Source: Gordius sp. MW1
Lineage: Eukaryota; Nematomorpha; Gordioida; Gordea; Gordiidae
Direction of reading: 5' to 3'
Assembly (NCBI GenBank): GCA_964036665.1
Contig: OZ038532.1
Coordinates: 9,114,001-9,178,000 of the forward strand
Length of the DNA: 64,000 nucleotides
The translations under genes were made by a program, and so were the position numbers. The number at the start of each line of letters is the position of its first letter. Positions within the stretch are counted from its first letter, which is position 1. The notes under the pieces are model-generated. The model was given only the letters and a program-made list of their open reading frames with translations, did not search any database and was not told the origin of the DNA. Below are positions 1-10,440 of this stretch, one piece after another.

Positions 1-67
1 TCTGTTTTGGTTTAGTCAACTAAAACCAAGGGTCGGCTAAAAAAACCCAGGTCTTTTTACAACACTG
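1..67. repeat. Right end of a truncated hAT-like repeat
   Basis: The window opens inside a repeat whose end reads TTTTTACAACACTG. The same end, preceded by the same GTCGACTAA-like motif, occurs at 18240-18309. TACAACACTG is the inverse of a CAGTGTTGTA-type hAT terminus. The left part lies outside the window, so family and duplication cannot be confirmed. Confidence 0.4.
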
Positions 68-645
68 ATAGAAACACTTCCCAAATGTTAAATATAAGTT
101 TAAAAGCCTCCTATAGGTTCTTGGAAAAAAATGATTTGATTATAAATAGTATTTAAAAATTATACAGTTTACTAAACCCAAAGAATTTTTATAAAAATTA
201 AGATGCTATGTTTTATATTTGTCAGGGACACCATATAAAAATAAAAAACAAAGAAGGTTTAAAGAATATAAAAAGCATACATTTACAATAAAATGATTAT
301 ACATAAAAAAATTAATAAAACAGTCCCTCAAAAGTTTACATAACTTAAAATATAAAAATATACTAACATTTTTTAATTGTTATATTTATATACCTACTTA
401 AATTACTTTTTAAAGAAAAAATTTGAAAATGATAAAAAAGCTTTCTCAACTGACATTTTAGGTTATATCTCCAAAACTTTTGCGGCAAAACACATAAATT
501 TTTTAGAAAATATAACTTTTGCTAAATTCTTAAAATACTTCACACCCCATAAGTACTCTCAAAAGTTAATACAAGGTAGAAAGAGTTTAGCATTGATAAC
601 AGTTTTTTTAAGTGCCATTTCCATAATTAACTTAAATCCTGCAAG
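68..645. other. AT-rich DNA without a recognised feature
   Basis: I see no gene here. A 92-codon open frame at 377-655 is low-complexity, Lys/Phe-rich, matches nothing I know and runs into the LTR of the next element, so I do not call it a gene. Confidence 0.5.
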
Positions 646-650
646 GGCAC

Positions 651-1375
651 TGTAGTATACTACTACTTACGTTATGCCTTTGTCTGCCGGCGAGCAGATG
701 GCATGATTCCCACTATACAACCATACATTACTCTAAGACCTGAGTGATTAACGTCAACAACTGCCATGATTCTCCCTATACCACCATATCTTATTCTAAG
801 ACATCTGAATGATTAACGTCAACAACTTCCATGATCCCCACTATACAACCATATCTTACTCTAAGACATCTTATTGATTATCGCCAACAACTGCAGTACT
901 ACTTCCCTTCCCAGCCATGCTTTCCCTTAATTATATCAAAGAAATCCGATTACGTTCCCTTTACTCTAAGACACCCTAATGATTTGACCGGATGATGGGT
1001 GCCGGCCTCCCTTATTCTAGGACATTATAATGATTGGTGAACAAGCTACAACTCCGGAAACAGATGCAGAAAATTCTAAATACACACTAAGTTCATAACC
1101 CCCCCCCCCCTTTTCTCTTTCCCCTTCCCTTTACCCAGCCAGAAATACATGAGGGCAGACAGCGCCTGAAGAAAGCATATTAGATCTTACACACATAATT
1201 TAATTCTCGTCTTAAAGAATGATATAAAAAGATTTCTCCTGAGTCATCCCCTCCTCGCGTCACATATTTCTTCCCCCTTCGCTTATTATATTAACGCTAT
1301 TTTTCGACAATACATCTTCGCGTTTTACAGTTAATAAAATAAACTTTAATCTTATTTTAGTCTAAATATATAATT
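651..1375 (+). repeat. 5' LTR of the 651-7718 element
   Basis: It begins TGTAGTATACTACTAC and ends near TATAATT, matching 6993-7718 almost base for base. It holds about three degenerate 75-bp internal repeats (near 720-900) built on CTCTAAGACATCT and GATTAACGTCAACAAC, and a run of C at about 1098-1110. The exact 3' boundary is ambiguous by a few bases because the following GGC is shared. Confidence 0.93.
1223..1338 (+). promoter_or_regulatory. LTR TATA-like box and polyadenylation signal
   Basis: TATAAAAA at 1223-1230 would place a transcription start about 30 bp downstream. AATAAA at 1333-1338 lies about 40 bp before the LTR end, the usual order for U3-R-U5. The same motifs are present in the 3' LTR. 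This is prediction from motif only. Confidence 0.5.
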
Positions 1376-1392
1376 GGCGTCCCTGAATTTGA
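1375..1392 (+). other. Primer-binding site
   Basis: TGGCGTCCCTGAATTTGA starts at the LTR edge with the TGG complementary to a tRNA CCA tail. I cannot assign the tRNA with confidence. Confidence 0.6.
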
Positions 1393-1697
1393 TCAACACC
1401 TTTCGCGCAGGGATACGTGGGAAAGATAAAGATTTTCAAGGCTCAACAACGTTGGAGGAGAACACCAGAAACAAAGGCGCACGTCTCCCACCAGGCCGTC
1501 CTCAACAACATATTTCCGCATTTAGGAACAAGGATGTATGTAATTTCCTTATTAGTTCTGTTGCTTATTCTTTTAATTGGTATTTCGGACATTAAAAAAT
1601 TTATTTTAAAATTGCTGTTAAAAGTGATTATTAACTATTTGTAAAAATTAATTTAAATATGTATATCCGTAAAATTAATTTTTCGGAAGACGAGTGA

Positions 1698-1958
1698 GTA
1701 TATTATATAATATGTATTTTGTTGGGAATTTTGCTGGACAGAATTATATGTGTTTGTGGGAATTATTTTAAAAAAGAAAATAGGAGGTGTTATCGGTGTA
1801 ATCGGTTGGGACATACACAGTATAATTGTTGGGAAAACAAGGAAAAAGGGGACGAGAGGATTAGGAGTATGGGAAATGACAGAGGGGATGATAGGATGAG
1901 ATGTTTTTTATGTAAATTACCGGGGCATAGGGCCCGGGAATGTCGGAAACAAATGTGA
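1698..1958 (+). CDS. gag: Gag nucleocapsid-like ORF with two CCHC zinc knuckles
   Basis: The frame is open from 1698 to a TGA at 1956-1958. It encodes two classic CX2CX4HX4C knuckles (CYRCNRLGHTQYNC and CFLCKLPGHRAREC), the RNA-packaging part of retroelement Gag. No in-frame ATG is seen upstream; the first possible start is TTG at 1719. Only about 320 bp separate the primer-binding site from this ORF, too little for a normal matrix plus capsid (usually 300 or more residues). So gag is either internally deleted or truly minimal. Two overlapping short frames between 1374 and 1644 include a single hydrophobic segment (MYVISLLVLLLILLIGI) but no Gag signature. The pol frame continues in the same phase directly after the TGA. 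Confidence 0.75.
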   Translation, partial: VYYIICILLGILLDRIICVCGNYFKKENRRCYRCNRLGHTQYNCWENKEKGDERIRSMGNDRGDDRMRCFLCKLPGHRARECRKQM

Positions 1959-4900
1959 CTAAGAGTGATTAAAAAGGATATATTGTATATAGTTCATTTA
2001 TATAAAAAATTTACATTTTTTTTATTCCTATTTTCGCGTTTTACCTATATTTTACCTATATCACTATTCGGAGACATTTTCTGGATTATGGTGTCGATGT
2101 TTGAGGGTGTTAAATATATGATCAGTATAAATTTAATCTGTATACATCGTTGCTTATGGTTTATAATTAAATTTGCAGCATTTTTAGGGGCTAAAACCTT
2201 TCAACTAATTATATTGTTTCTTTGGTGTGAAATCGAATATATTTGTGGCTTGTTATATAAAACGTGGTGTTTAATTAAAGGTTCAATAAAGGTAGTGTCA
2301 TGGCCGATTTGGACTCTAATTAGAGGTATAAACAAAGTAAGGGCAGGCGTGACTAGAGGTTATAGTGTTATACAAAAAAGTAGGAAACAAGTCTACACTG
2401 CAGGTAGTAGGTTACGGGGTTGTTGTGTAAAGCTAAAAACAAGCAGTGTAGAGTTACCTGGTAGGTTTCGGGGTTGGTGTAAAAAGCTAAAAACAAGCGG
2501 ATTGCCAATCGAATATTTGAAGAATGGCTATATACAATGGTGTAAATGTTTAAGAGGGAATAAATTAAGTTGTTTTCGGCTAAAAGTCAAAAAATATATT
2601 CCTGGATTTACATATTTCATTTTTAACTATCAATTGTGCAAAAGGTTTGGTAGGAAAGAGCCACAAGTGTGGATAAGAGTTAAGGGGAATATGTGTCCGA
2701 TGTTATTGGATACTGGAGCGGATATTACGTTCGTGAATAAAAAGAAGTGGTTAAGTTTAAGGGGCACTGATGAAAAAATGCTAGAAAGGGTAAATTGTAA
2801 AGCATACATGTTAAATGGGGGAATAATCCCCATAACAGGGCGAATCATGGTCGATGTTGAGTATAATCAGAAATTGAAAAGATTACCATTATATGTGATG
2901 GACATAGAGGGCGTCAACATTTTGGGATGGGATTGGATAAAGGTGTGGAATGAGGAAGTTAATTGGTGGGAGGCCATAAGGGGTAGGGAAATTATGTTAG
3001 GGGTAACGGTGAGGGGAAATTCGGAAGAGATTAAGGTAGGCGAGGATGAAGAATTAGGAAAGGTTTTGGAAAGATACGCAACCTTGTTTGAGGATAAGTT
3101 AGGTTGTTATAAAGATATGGAGGTGAATGTGGAATTTAAAGATGGTGTAGTACCTAAATTTTGCCCAGTCAGAAGGATGCCCTTTGAATGGAGGGTAGAA
3201 ATCGAGGAAGAATTGGACAAATGGTTGGAAGAAGGAGTAATTACACCGACCACCTATAGTTATTGGGCCACACCGTTGGTACCGGTAAGGAAAGCTAACG
3301 GGAAGCTGAGGTTGTGTATAGATTATAGGATCACGTTAAATCCGGCGGTGAAAGAAATTAAGTACCCTTTACCACGAATAGAAGAAATAATCGCGCAGGT
3401 GAAAGGGTGCAAATTCTTCTCTAAAATAGATTTCAAGAACGCTTATTTGCAGTTAAAGGTAAGTAGAGAGTTAAGTACAAAATTGACGATAAACACGCAT
3501 AGAGGTCTGTTTGCGTTTTTAAGGCTGCCGTTCGGATTAAGCGTGTCAGCGCCCATTTTTCAGATGACGGTAGCGGGAATGTTCAGACATTTGGAAGGGG
3601 TCTATTTTTATATGGATGATATTTTAGTGACTGGACAAACAAAAAGAGAACACATAACAAGGCTGAAAAGGGTTTTAGAAATAATAAGTAACAAGGGGTT
3701 AAAGTTATGTAGGGAAAAAAGTGTATTTGAGGTAGAAGAAGTGGTTTACTTGGGGCATGTTTTAAAGAGGGGAACGGTAAGACCGGTATGGGAAAAAGTA
3801 GACGGAATTAGAAAATTGAAAGAACCCCAAAATAAAAAAGAGTTACAATCGTTCATGGGCGCGATAAATTACTATAGCAAATTTATTGTTAACTATGCCA
3901 CATGGACGGCGGCCTTATACGATGTACTAAAGGTGAACCAACCGTTTTATTGGGATGAAAGGTGTCGACAATGTTTCAACGCATTGAAAAAAAGTCTTAT
4001 GAAACAACCTGTTTTGGTATGTTTTGATGAAAGTAAGGAAAGGTATTTAGCGGTTGACGCGTCGGCGGTGGGAATTGGGGGAGCGTTGTTACAAATAGAG
4101 GAAGAAGGGGACCGACCTGTTATATACTTCTCTAGAAAATTAAGGGAATAGGAAAAACGGTATTCAGTAGTAGAAAAAGAAGGGTTGGCCATCGTGTACG
4201 GCATTAAACGATGTAGAGAGTATATAGTGGGTAGGCATATTAAGAAATATACGGATCATAAACCGTTAAGGGATTTATTTGTTAAGGACCGCGGGGATCT
4301 AATATTGTCAGGAAGATTGCAGAGGTGGTTAATGTTAGTAGGAAGTTTAAATGTTGAGATTATATATCGACCGGGTAAAGAAAATGTTTTAGCTGACGTG
4401 CTGTCTAGGTTGAGTGGAGTTCAAGACGAGGGTGGAGAGATAGAAGGTAATAGGAACGAAGTGGATAAATCAGTTAGTATAGGGGTAGTGCGGACGGCAG
4501 GAGGTGGACCGATAACGTGGGAAAGGGTAAGGGTTTGTACCAAGGGCGATGAACAATTACAAAGAGTTCTGAGGGCATTGAGAAACAAGGGGGAATGGGA
4601 CAAAAAGGATAGGGCATATAGGGTGGTTAGGAAGGATCTAACCGAATCAGACGGGTGTTTAATGCGCGGACTTAGGATGGTAATACCGGAGGAATTAAGG
4701 ACTGACGTGATGGGCACGTTGCACTGCGGGCATCAGGGCATTGTAAGGATGAAACAGTGGGCTAGGGAATATGCATGGTGGCCGGGAATGAATTCGCAGG
4801 TAGAAGACGTTACTAAGGCGTGTAATACATGTAATAAAATAGGTGGAATGCCCCCGACTGATAAGAAGGTTAAATGGCGAGAAACAAAAGGGCCTGGAGA

Positions 4901-5567
4901 ACGCGTGCATGTGGATTTTTTTGAATGGAAATCGAAATATTACTTTATTTTAGTGGATGCATATTCAAAGTGGATAGAATATGAAAAAGTGACGAGGATG
5001 TCGGGAAATGTGGTAGTAAAGTTATTAAAGGAATGGTGCGGCAAGTATGGTCTTCCCAACGTTATGGTGTCCGACGGGGGACCAGCGTTTAAGAGTAAAC
5101 CAGTGAAGGACTTTAAAGTGGAAGGAATTACCCATGAGATGATTGCGCCGTACCATCAGAGTAGTAATGGTCAGGCAGAAAGGATGGTGGGATTGGTGAA
5201 GAGCTGGTCGAATAAAGAGTTCAGCGGAGGAGGTGAGAGTTGGAAAATGAGGTTAATGTACCTGAACGCGAGGAAAGGTAAAGGTTTATCCCCTGCAGAA
5301 AAGTTTTTAGGTGCCCGAAGAAAAACATGGTTGGATTTTATGAAAAGATGTGATGAAGAAAAGGTTAAACACGATTGTAAGTTTAAAAAAGGACAGTTGG
5401 TTTGGATCAGAATGTTTGGGAAAGGTGTGAAATGGACTAAGGGAACTGTAGTACACACGGTAGGAGGATTTAAATGTAAAGTTAAAGAATTGGAAGGAAA
5501 GGAATGTTGGAGACACGTGGATCAGATAAAGAGGAGAAAAGAGATGGAAGGTGTGAAAGGGTTATGA
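1959..5567 (+). pseudogene. pol: Pol polyprotein (protease-RT-RNase H-integrase) with one in-frame stop
   Basis: One frame runs from the codon after the gag TGA to 5567, interrupted only by TAG at 4149-4151 in the RNase H region; the sequence on either side continues the family motif, so a point mutation is likely. The first 230 codons are hydrophobic, then basic, and unlike known pol. Protease shows DTGAD at 2709-2723. RT carries YMDD at 3609-3620. RNase H has its first Asp near 4056 (AVDAS). Integrase has an HHCC zinc site (from about 4722) and catalytic Asp 4914, Asp 5073 and Glu 5178. It would copy the element RNA and integrate the DNA. There is no good ATG next to the TGA, so expression probably needs readthrough. 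Autonomy is doubtful because of the TAG. Confidence 0.9.
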
Positions 5568-6992
5568 ATTAATCCATATATTTTATACTTATATCTTTCG
5601 TCTATTAACTATTTAAGATCTCCTTTGACCGTCTAAATTGGATGAACAACAGAATGTTGAAGTCTGAGAATATGACAAAGGAGCGAACGGTGGACTGGCT
5701 TAAATTACTATATATCCCCCTATCCTATCAATCTACGACATCTTTTCTTATCCTATCCTTATTTAATATTTATGTCTAAACTATTTGTTATACCTGTTCT
5801 TCTATATTTATTTGTAAACTATCTTTAAAATTAAATTGTATTCATCCAAAAAAAAAAAAAAAATTAATAAATAATCGGTTAGCCTAGTAAAAGGGGCGAG
5901 TGATGTAATTGCCGTCAATGATTAAAGTCTTGTACCCACTCACCTCAGGATAATGTGTTCTTCCCCCTTGTCAAAACGCGATTATATTTTGTCAAACCAT
6001 GTTCGATAGCCGTCAATTATCTTATATAAAAGTCTTGTACCCACCACACCTCAGAATAATGTGTTCTTCCCCCTTGTCAAAACGCGATTATATTTTGTCA
6101 AACCATGTTCGATAGCCGTCAATTATCTTATATAAAAGTCTTGTACCCACCACACCTCAGAATAATGTGTTCTTCCCCCTTGTCAAAACGCGATTATATT
6201 TTGTCAAACCATGTATCTTATATAAAAGTCTTGTACCCACCACACCTCAGAATAATGTGTTCTTCCCCCTTGTCAAACGCGATTATATATTGTCAAACCA
6301 TGTTCGAAAGCCGTCAATTATCTTATATGAAAGTCTTCCCTCCTCCTCTGAACCACGATTGTATCTTGTCCTTGGACGACCTAAATATATGAAGAGTCGA
6401 AGCCCTGTGGTCTGCCCGTTACAGCCAAATGATCCCATATGGAAGTCTGTGACCCATCTCCAAGCCATGTGATTCCCCCCCCCCTCATCCTCCAAACCAC
6501 GATCATATTTTGTCAAACCATGTAATTCCCCCCCTCCTCCTCTGAACCACGATTGTATCTTGTCCTTGGACGACCTAAATATATGAAGAGTCGAAGCCCT
6601 GTGGTCTGCCCGTTACAGCCGAATGATCCCATATGGAAGTCTGTGACCCATCTCAAGGCCATGGGATTTCCCTTCCCCCATCCTCCAAACCACGATCATA
6701 TTTTGTCACCTGTCCGTCCCAGATATAAGAAGTATTGAGACCATGTGGTTCCCCCCCCCCTCTCTCTCTCTCCAAACCACTAGCCATGTTGTAACCTGTT
6801 CGTTCACAAATATAGGAAAGGTTAAAGCTTACTCATATCAAAACCATGTGATTCCCCCCCCCCCTCTCTTCCTATTCCTACGTTCAAAAAAACATTGAGC
6901 GTCCGTATGGGCGCAATCTCCAAGTCTACCAGGGAGAATTCCACCTATTATCTAGACCCCCTCCCCATTGTGGTTAAGATAAAAATGGGACA
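5568..6992 (+). repeat. Non-coding 3' region of the gypsy element with tandem repeats and purine tract
   Basis: At about 5919-6301, four copies of a unit of about 104 bp are recognisable by TTGTACCCAC and GATTATATTTTGTCAAACCA; the last full one is shortened. At about 6354-6720 a second unit of about 193 bp, marked by CCTAAATATATGAAGAGTCG, is present twice. The arms CTCCTTTG (about 5611) and CAAAGGAG (about 5676) could pair. A long A run lies near 5848. The purine tract AAGATAAAAATGGGA (6976-6990) precedes the 3' LTR. Open frames here are translated repeats. Confidence 0.8.
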
Positions 6993-7718
6993 TGTAGTAT
7001 ACTACTACTTACGTTATGCCTTTGTCTGCCGGCGAGCAGATGGCATGATTCCCACTATACAACCATACATTACTCTAAGACCTGAATGATTAACGTCAAC
7101 AACTGCCATGATTCTCCCTATACCACCATATCTTATTCTAAGACATCTGAATGATTAACGTCAACAACTTCCATGATCCCCACTATACAACCATATCTTA
7201 CTCTAAGACATCTTATTGATTATCGCCAACAACTGCAGTACTACTTCCCTTCCCAGCCATGCTTTCCCTTAATTATATCGAAAAAAGCCGATTACGTTCC
7301 CTTTACTCTAAGACACCCTAATGATTTGACCGGATGATGGGTGCCGGCCTCCCTTATTCTAGGACATTATAATGATTGGTGAACAAGCTACAACTCCGGA
7401 AACAGATACAGAAAATTCTAAATACACACTAAGTTCATAAAACCCCCCCCCCCTTTTCTCTTTCCCCTTCCCTTTACCCAGCCAGAAGTACATGAGGGCA
7501 GACAGCGCCTGAAGAAAGCATATTAGATCTTACACACATAATTTAATTATCGTCTTAAAGAATGATATAAAAAGATTTCTCCTGAGTCATCCCCTCCTCG
7601 CGTCACATATTTCTTCCCCCTTCGCTTATTATATTAACGCTATTTTTCCACAATACATCTTCGCGTTTTTCAGTTAATAAAATAAACTTTAATCTTATTT
7701 TAGTCTAAATATATAATT
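6993..7718 (+). repeat. 3' LTR of the 651-7718 element
   Basis: Direct copy of 651-1375, starting TGTAGTATAC and ending TATAATT, followed by the target duplication GGCAC (7719-7723). Confidence 0.93.
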
Positions 7719-7723
7719 GGCAC

Positions 7724-8365
7724 CATATGATTTAAACATAAAAATAAGATTTAAAAATCTATTAAAAATATTCGAGGAAATTATTAATGTGAAATAAACA
7801 TTTCAAATAAAAATGCAAATTGTTGCATTCGCATATTTCTAATGAAGATTATTTAAAATAGTAATTGTCACTTACATTTTCTAAAATAAGTTTTTTGTTC
7901 AACGTAATTAAAAATGTGTTTAAAAATTATGACTAGGTTAAATCTGACATAAAAATCAGCAAATTACTATCATTTAATATCTTTTATAATGTTCATATTA
8001 TACAATAAATAATACTTTACTACACATACACACTAAAAAATAATAATTTTAAATTGTAATATAAAAGCAAGATAGATTAACTTTAATACACCTTGTTTAA
8101 TTATGAAAGTCTCAAATAAAAAACTACTTTTTTGGTAAATTTATATTGAAAATTAAATTTGAGGCAATGAATCCTTTAAATTATAGCAGAATCTATGATT
8201 GCATATATAACATTCATTGATAAATAATATAACTTGGCCTGTCGACCTGTTTAAAAGTTTTAACTATAAAACAATAAAATAATCTTGTGCAATATCTAGA
8301 AAAGGTAAACTTAAGTGTTTCATTCATATGCATATAACAATTTAAAAAGCAGACGATAAATAAAC
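7724..8365. other. AT-rich upstream DNA
   Basis: No gene or repeat recognised. It probably contains the 5' flank of the gene starting at 8366. Confidence 0.5.
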
Positions 8366-8958
8366 ATGACAAAGTGTGAAGATGTCTTTAACAATTATGA
8401 GTCCAAAAAAATAAAAATTGATGTAAGATTAATTTCTATTATTATATGTAAAAATAAACTGAGACCGAGGAAATAGTGAGTTTTAATGGAAAAGAGGAAA
8501 AACATAGAAGTCAAAATGTATTAAATGAAAACAAAGATGAAAAACAAGAAAAGTGTTTAAACAATGGGACATCAAGAAAAAACGCGAAAAAAGATGAAAA
8601 TAGTAACCTACGTTTTAAATAATTAAAATAATTATTTATAGACAAGCTTCAAATTAATAATATTCAAAGTGTTGACAATATATTTAAAGGTATAAAAACT
8701 TATATAAGGTTTAAACTTTTATAGACCTAGAAAAGGATTTGACAATTATTTTTAAAAAACGCATTCCATATTTTAAGTAAGTCACATTGTTTTTCTAAAC
8801 ATAATGAATTTAGTGAATCCGAATCATTTGAGCTATATTGTCCAAAACATATTGATAAAATATTGAAGGAGACATTAAACCTTGAAAATAAATTGTTAAA
8901 TCAAAGAGATGCTATAAAGAAAAAGACAGAAACATTGGGAAGACACTTCAAAAAATAA
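8366..8958 (+). CDS. Predicted five-exon host gene with very short introns, unknown function
   Basis: Splicing model: exons 8366-8422, 8470-8602 (or from 8464), 8642-8689, 8725-8776 and 8814-8958; stop TAA 8956-8958. All junctions are GT...AG and phases agree, giving 435 nt or 144 residues. Donor GTAAGT at 8777 and acceptors TTTATAG and TTTTATAG are strong; the exon 2 acceptor is the weakest. Introns are 47 (or 41), 39, 35 and 37 bp. The protein is hydrophilic, with a Lys/Asn/Glu-rich N-terminal half and a C-terminal helix likely to form a coiled coil (around KETLNLENKLLNQRDAIKKK). I do not recognise the family. AATAAA follows the stop. It converges on the YOS1 gene. It could be a decayed gene, but reading-frame preservation across all junctions argues for a real one. 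Confidence 0.6.
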
Positions 8959-8986
8959 ATATAATGTTTTATTTATTAAAAAATCT

Positions 8987-9440
8987 TCATCCAAATAATA
9001 TTTCAAGTAAAATCACAACAATGTTTAAGAATATCAGTGGCACTAAAATAATGAAACAAATAAATATTACAAAGTATATATACTAGAATAAAATAAAAAT
9101 CTGACTAAACTATGATTCAATTCTGTTTACATATAATCAAATTTACCTCTCATTACCATTTGTATTGATTTTATTAAATTTATTAATTGGGCCTTCATTC
9201 CAGGTGATTCACCAAATCCTTGGGCTGGTTCAAAATTCCATCCAACTAATATTAAAATATGTTAATTTGTATATAACTTCTTTATATAAGCATTTAGTTC
9301 CCATATTTATAGGAAAATAATTTTAAAATAATTTATAAATTTAATAAACCTTTAGCCAAAAAGCGTTTTTCATTCAATATTGCAACAGCGTTAGTAAAAA
9401 GTAATATAGATTCTAAAAGACATTTTAAACTTAGTGGCAT
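8987..9440 (-). CDS. IER3IP1: YOS1 / IER3IP1-like ER-Golgi transport membrane protein
   Basis: Three exons on the minus strand: 9440-9350, 9245-9147 and 9042-8987, total 246 nt or 81 residues; human IER3IP1 has 82. Both introns are 104 bp with GT...AG ends and consistent phase. The start MPLSLKCLLESILLFTNAVA aligns with the family N-terminus, followed by the conserved E-K-R-F-L, the loop GFGESPGMKAQL, and the final membrane segment starting V-P-L-I and ending L-F-G. Two membrane helices are predicted (residues about 5-22 and 65-80). The family acts in vesicle transport between endoplasmic reticulum and Golgi. Exon 1 is open 5' of this ATG, but homology fixes the start at 9440. The gene looks intact. 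Confidence 0.93.
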
Positions 9441-10194
9441 CTTGCATGCAGATACGTTTACACTATTAAATTTCCCATTTGTTCCAAAATCATATGGAAG
9501 TTGCGAAGGTGTCAGATAAAGTACGGCCACTTAAGTTTCCATTACAGATTATAATACAATAAATAGTTTCTAAAAACGGAGATTATCCCCTTTTAATAAT
9601 TATTAGTTGTGTAAAGGTTAATTAGATAAATTGACGTTGAATGCAATAAAAGAGCAACTAAGAGCGATGACCGCAAAAAATAACTTACAGAAAATGAAAG
9701 CCCCAACTGATAAAGTTAAAATTAATAAATTGAGTCAAACATCAATAAACCTAATCTCGAGCAGTATACTGGAAAAATTTGTTAGAATGTATGCTTAGGG
9801 CCTTGTAATATAGACCCACTTTGGTCCGGGCCGACATTATGTATTTAATTTGCCCCAGTGGCGTAAATGACGGGGGGGAACGGGTAAATCCCCCCCCCCC
9901 AGAATTCTTATAAAAAAAATTTATTTTAGATCTATTGTTTATATTTTCTAGTTGTACAACGTAACTGACCAAGTAAAACACTTATTAATTGCCATACAAT
10001 TTATTGAAATTAGCTTCTACTCCAGATAAAGTTTTTGAGATTGGAATAAAAATGCTATAAAAAGGGCCAATTAATCTATTTTTTGACATAGTATATATTA
10101 AATAAAATCTAATAGGTAAAGAAGAGTTGTGATGTTAGACAAAGATTAAAATAATTTATAATCTGATAGGGCGTCCAAGTTTTTGAACGAAATC
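9441..10194. other. Intergenic, with a short GC-run repeat
   Basis: It contains the 5' flank of the YOS1-like gene. At 9845-9900 a fragment CAGTGGCGTAAATGACGGG ends in a run of C; the inverse end GCCACTG occurs near 63570, so this is probably one end of a dispersed repeat. Nothing else recognised. Confidence 0.4.
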
Positions 10195-10440
10195 TTATAA
10201 TTTATTTTCATTCGCGTTTCTGGCAAAACAATCAAAGAATTCGGAGGAAGTATTATGGAAATTTGCCAAAACTTGTTTCTTGTCCAAAAACCGTTCCTTC
10301 TTTGCATATTTAAGTTCAAAATCATACAACTTAGCCTTAGGTTCGACTACTATTACTAAAGTTTCTGCTAACTGTCTAACTTGCTGAAGACCTAGGTCCT
10401 ATAAAGTTGCAGCTTCTGCTGCAACATCGTGATCATACCC
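10195..10440 (-). pseudogene. Coding-like relic, unrecognised
   Basis: On the minus strand a frame of about 80 codons ends with TAA at 10195-10197 and contains one internal TAG. The composition looks protein-like (for example EPKAKLYDFELKYAKKERFL and NTSSEFFDCFARNANENK) rather than translated AT-rich noise. I do not recognise the family; it may be a transposon remnant or a dead host exon. Confidence 0.3.

Larger units (their letters stand above)
651..7718 (+). mobile_element. Full-length Ty3/gypsy LTR retrotransposon
   Basis: A complete 7.07-kb LTR retrotransposon. It is bounded by two LTRs of about 725 bp (651-1375 and 6993-7718) and flanked by the perfect 5-bp target duplication GGCAC (646-650 and 7719-7723). 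A primer-binding site starts at the end of the 5' LTR and a purine tract (6976-6990) precedes the 3' LTR. Internal order is zinc-knuckle nucleocapsid, a long hydrophobic and basic region, aspartic protease, reverse transcriptase, RNase H and integrase, all in one frame, then about 1.4 kb of non-coding tandem repeats. RT before integrase places it in Ty3/gypsy. Two in-frame stops occur: TGA at 1956-1958 and TAG at 4149-4151. By eye the LTRs differ at roughly ten positions, which suggests recent insertion. No capsid or matrix region is recognisable. Confidence 0.93.

Noticed and set aside
2630..2848. 72-codon minus-strand frame in the protease region
   Set aside because: Overlaps the DTGAD protease coding strand; shadow.
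4421..4717. Minus-strand open frames across pol (also 4695-4910, 5171-5458)
   Set aside because: Antisense shadows of the clearly coding integrase strand.
5919..6301. Regular repeats that could suggest a CRISPR array
   Set aside because: Units are about 104 bp and contiguous with no unique spacers, inside a eukaryotic LTR element.
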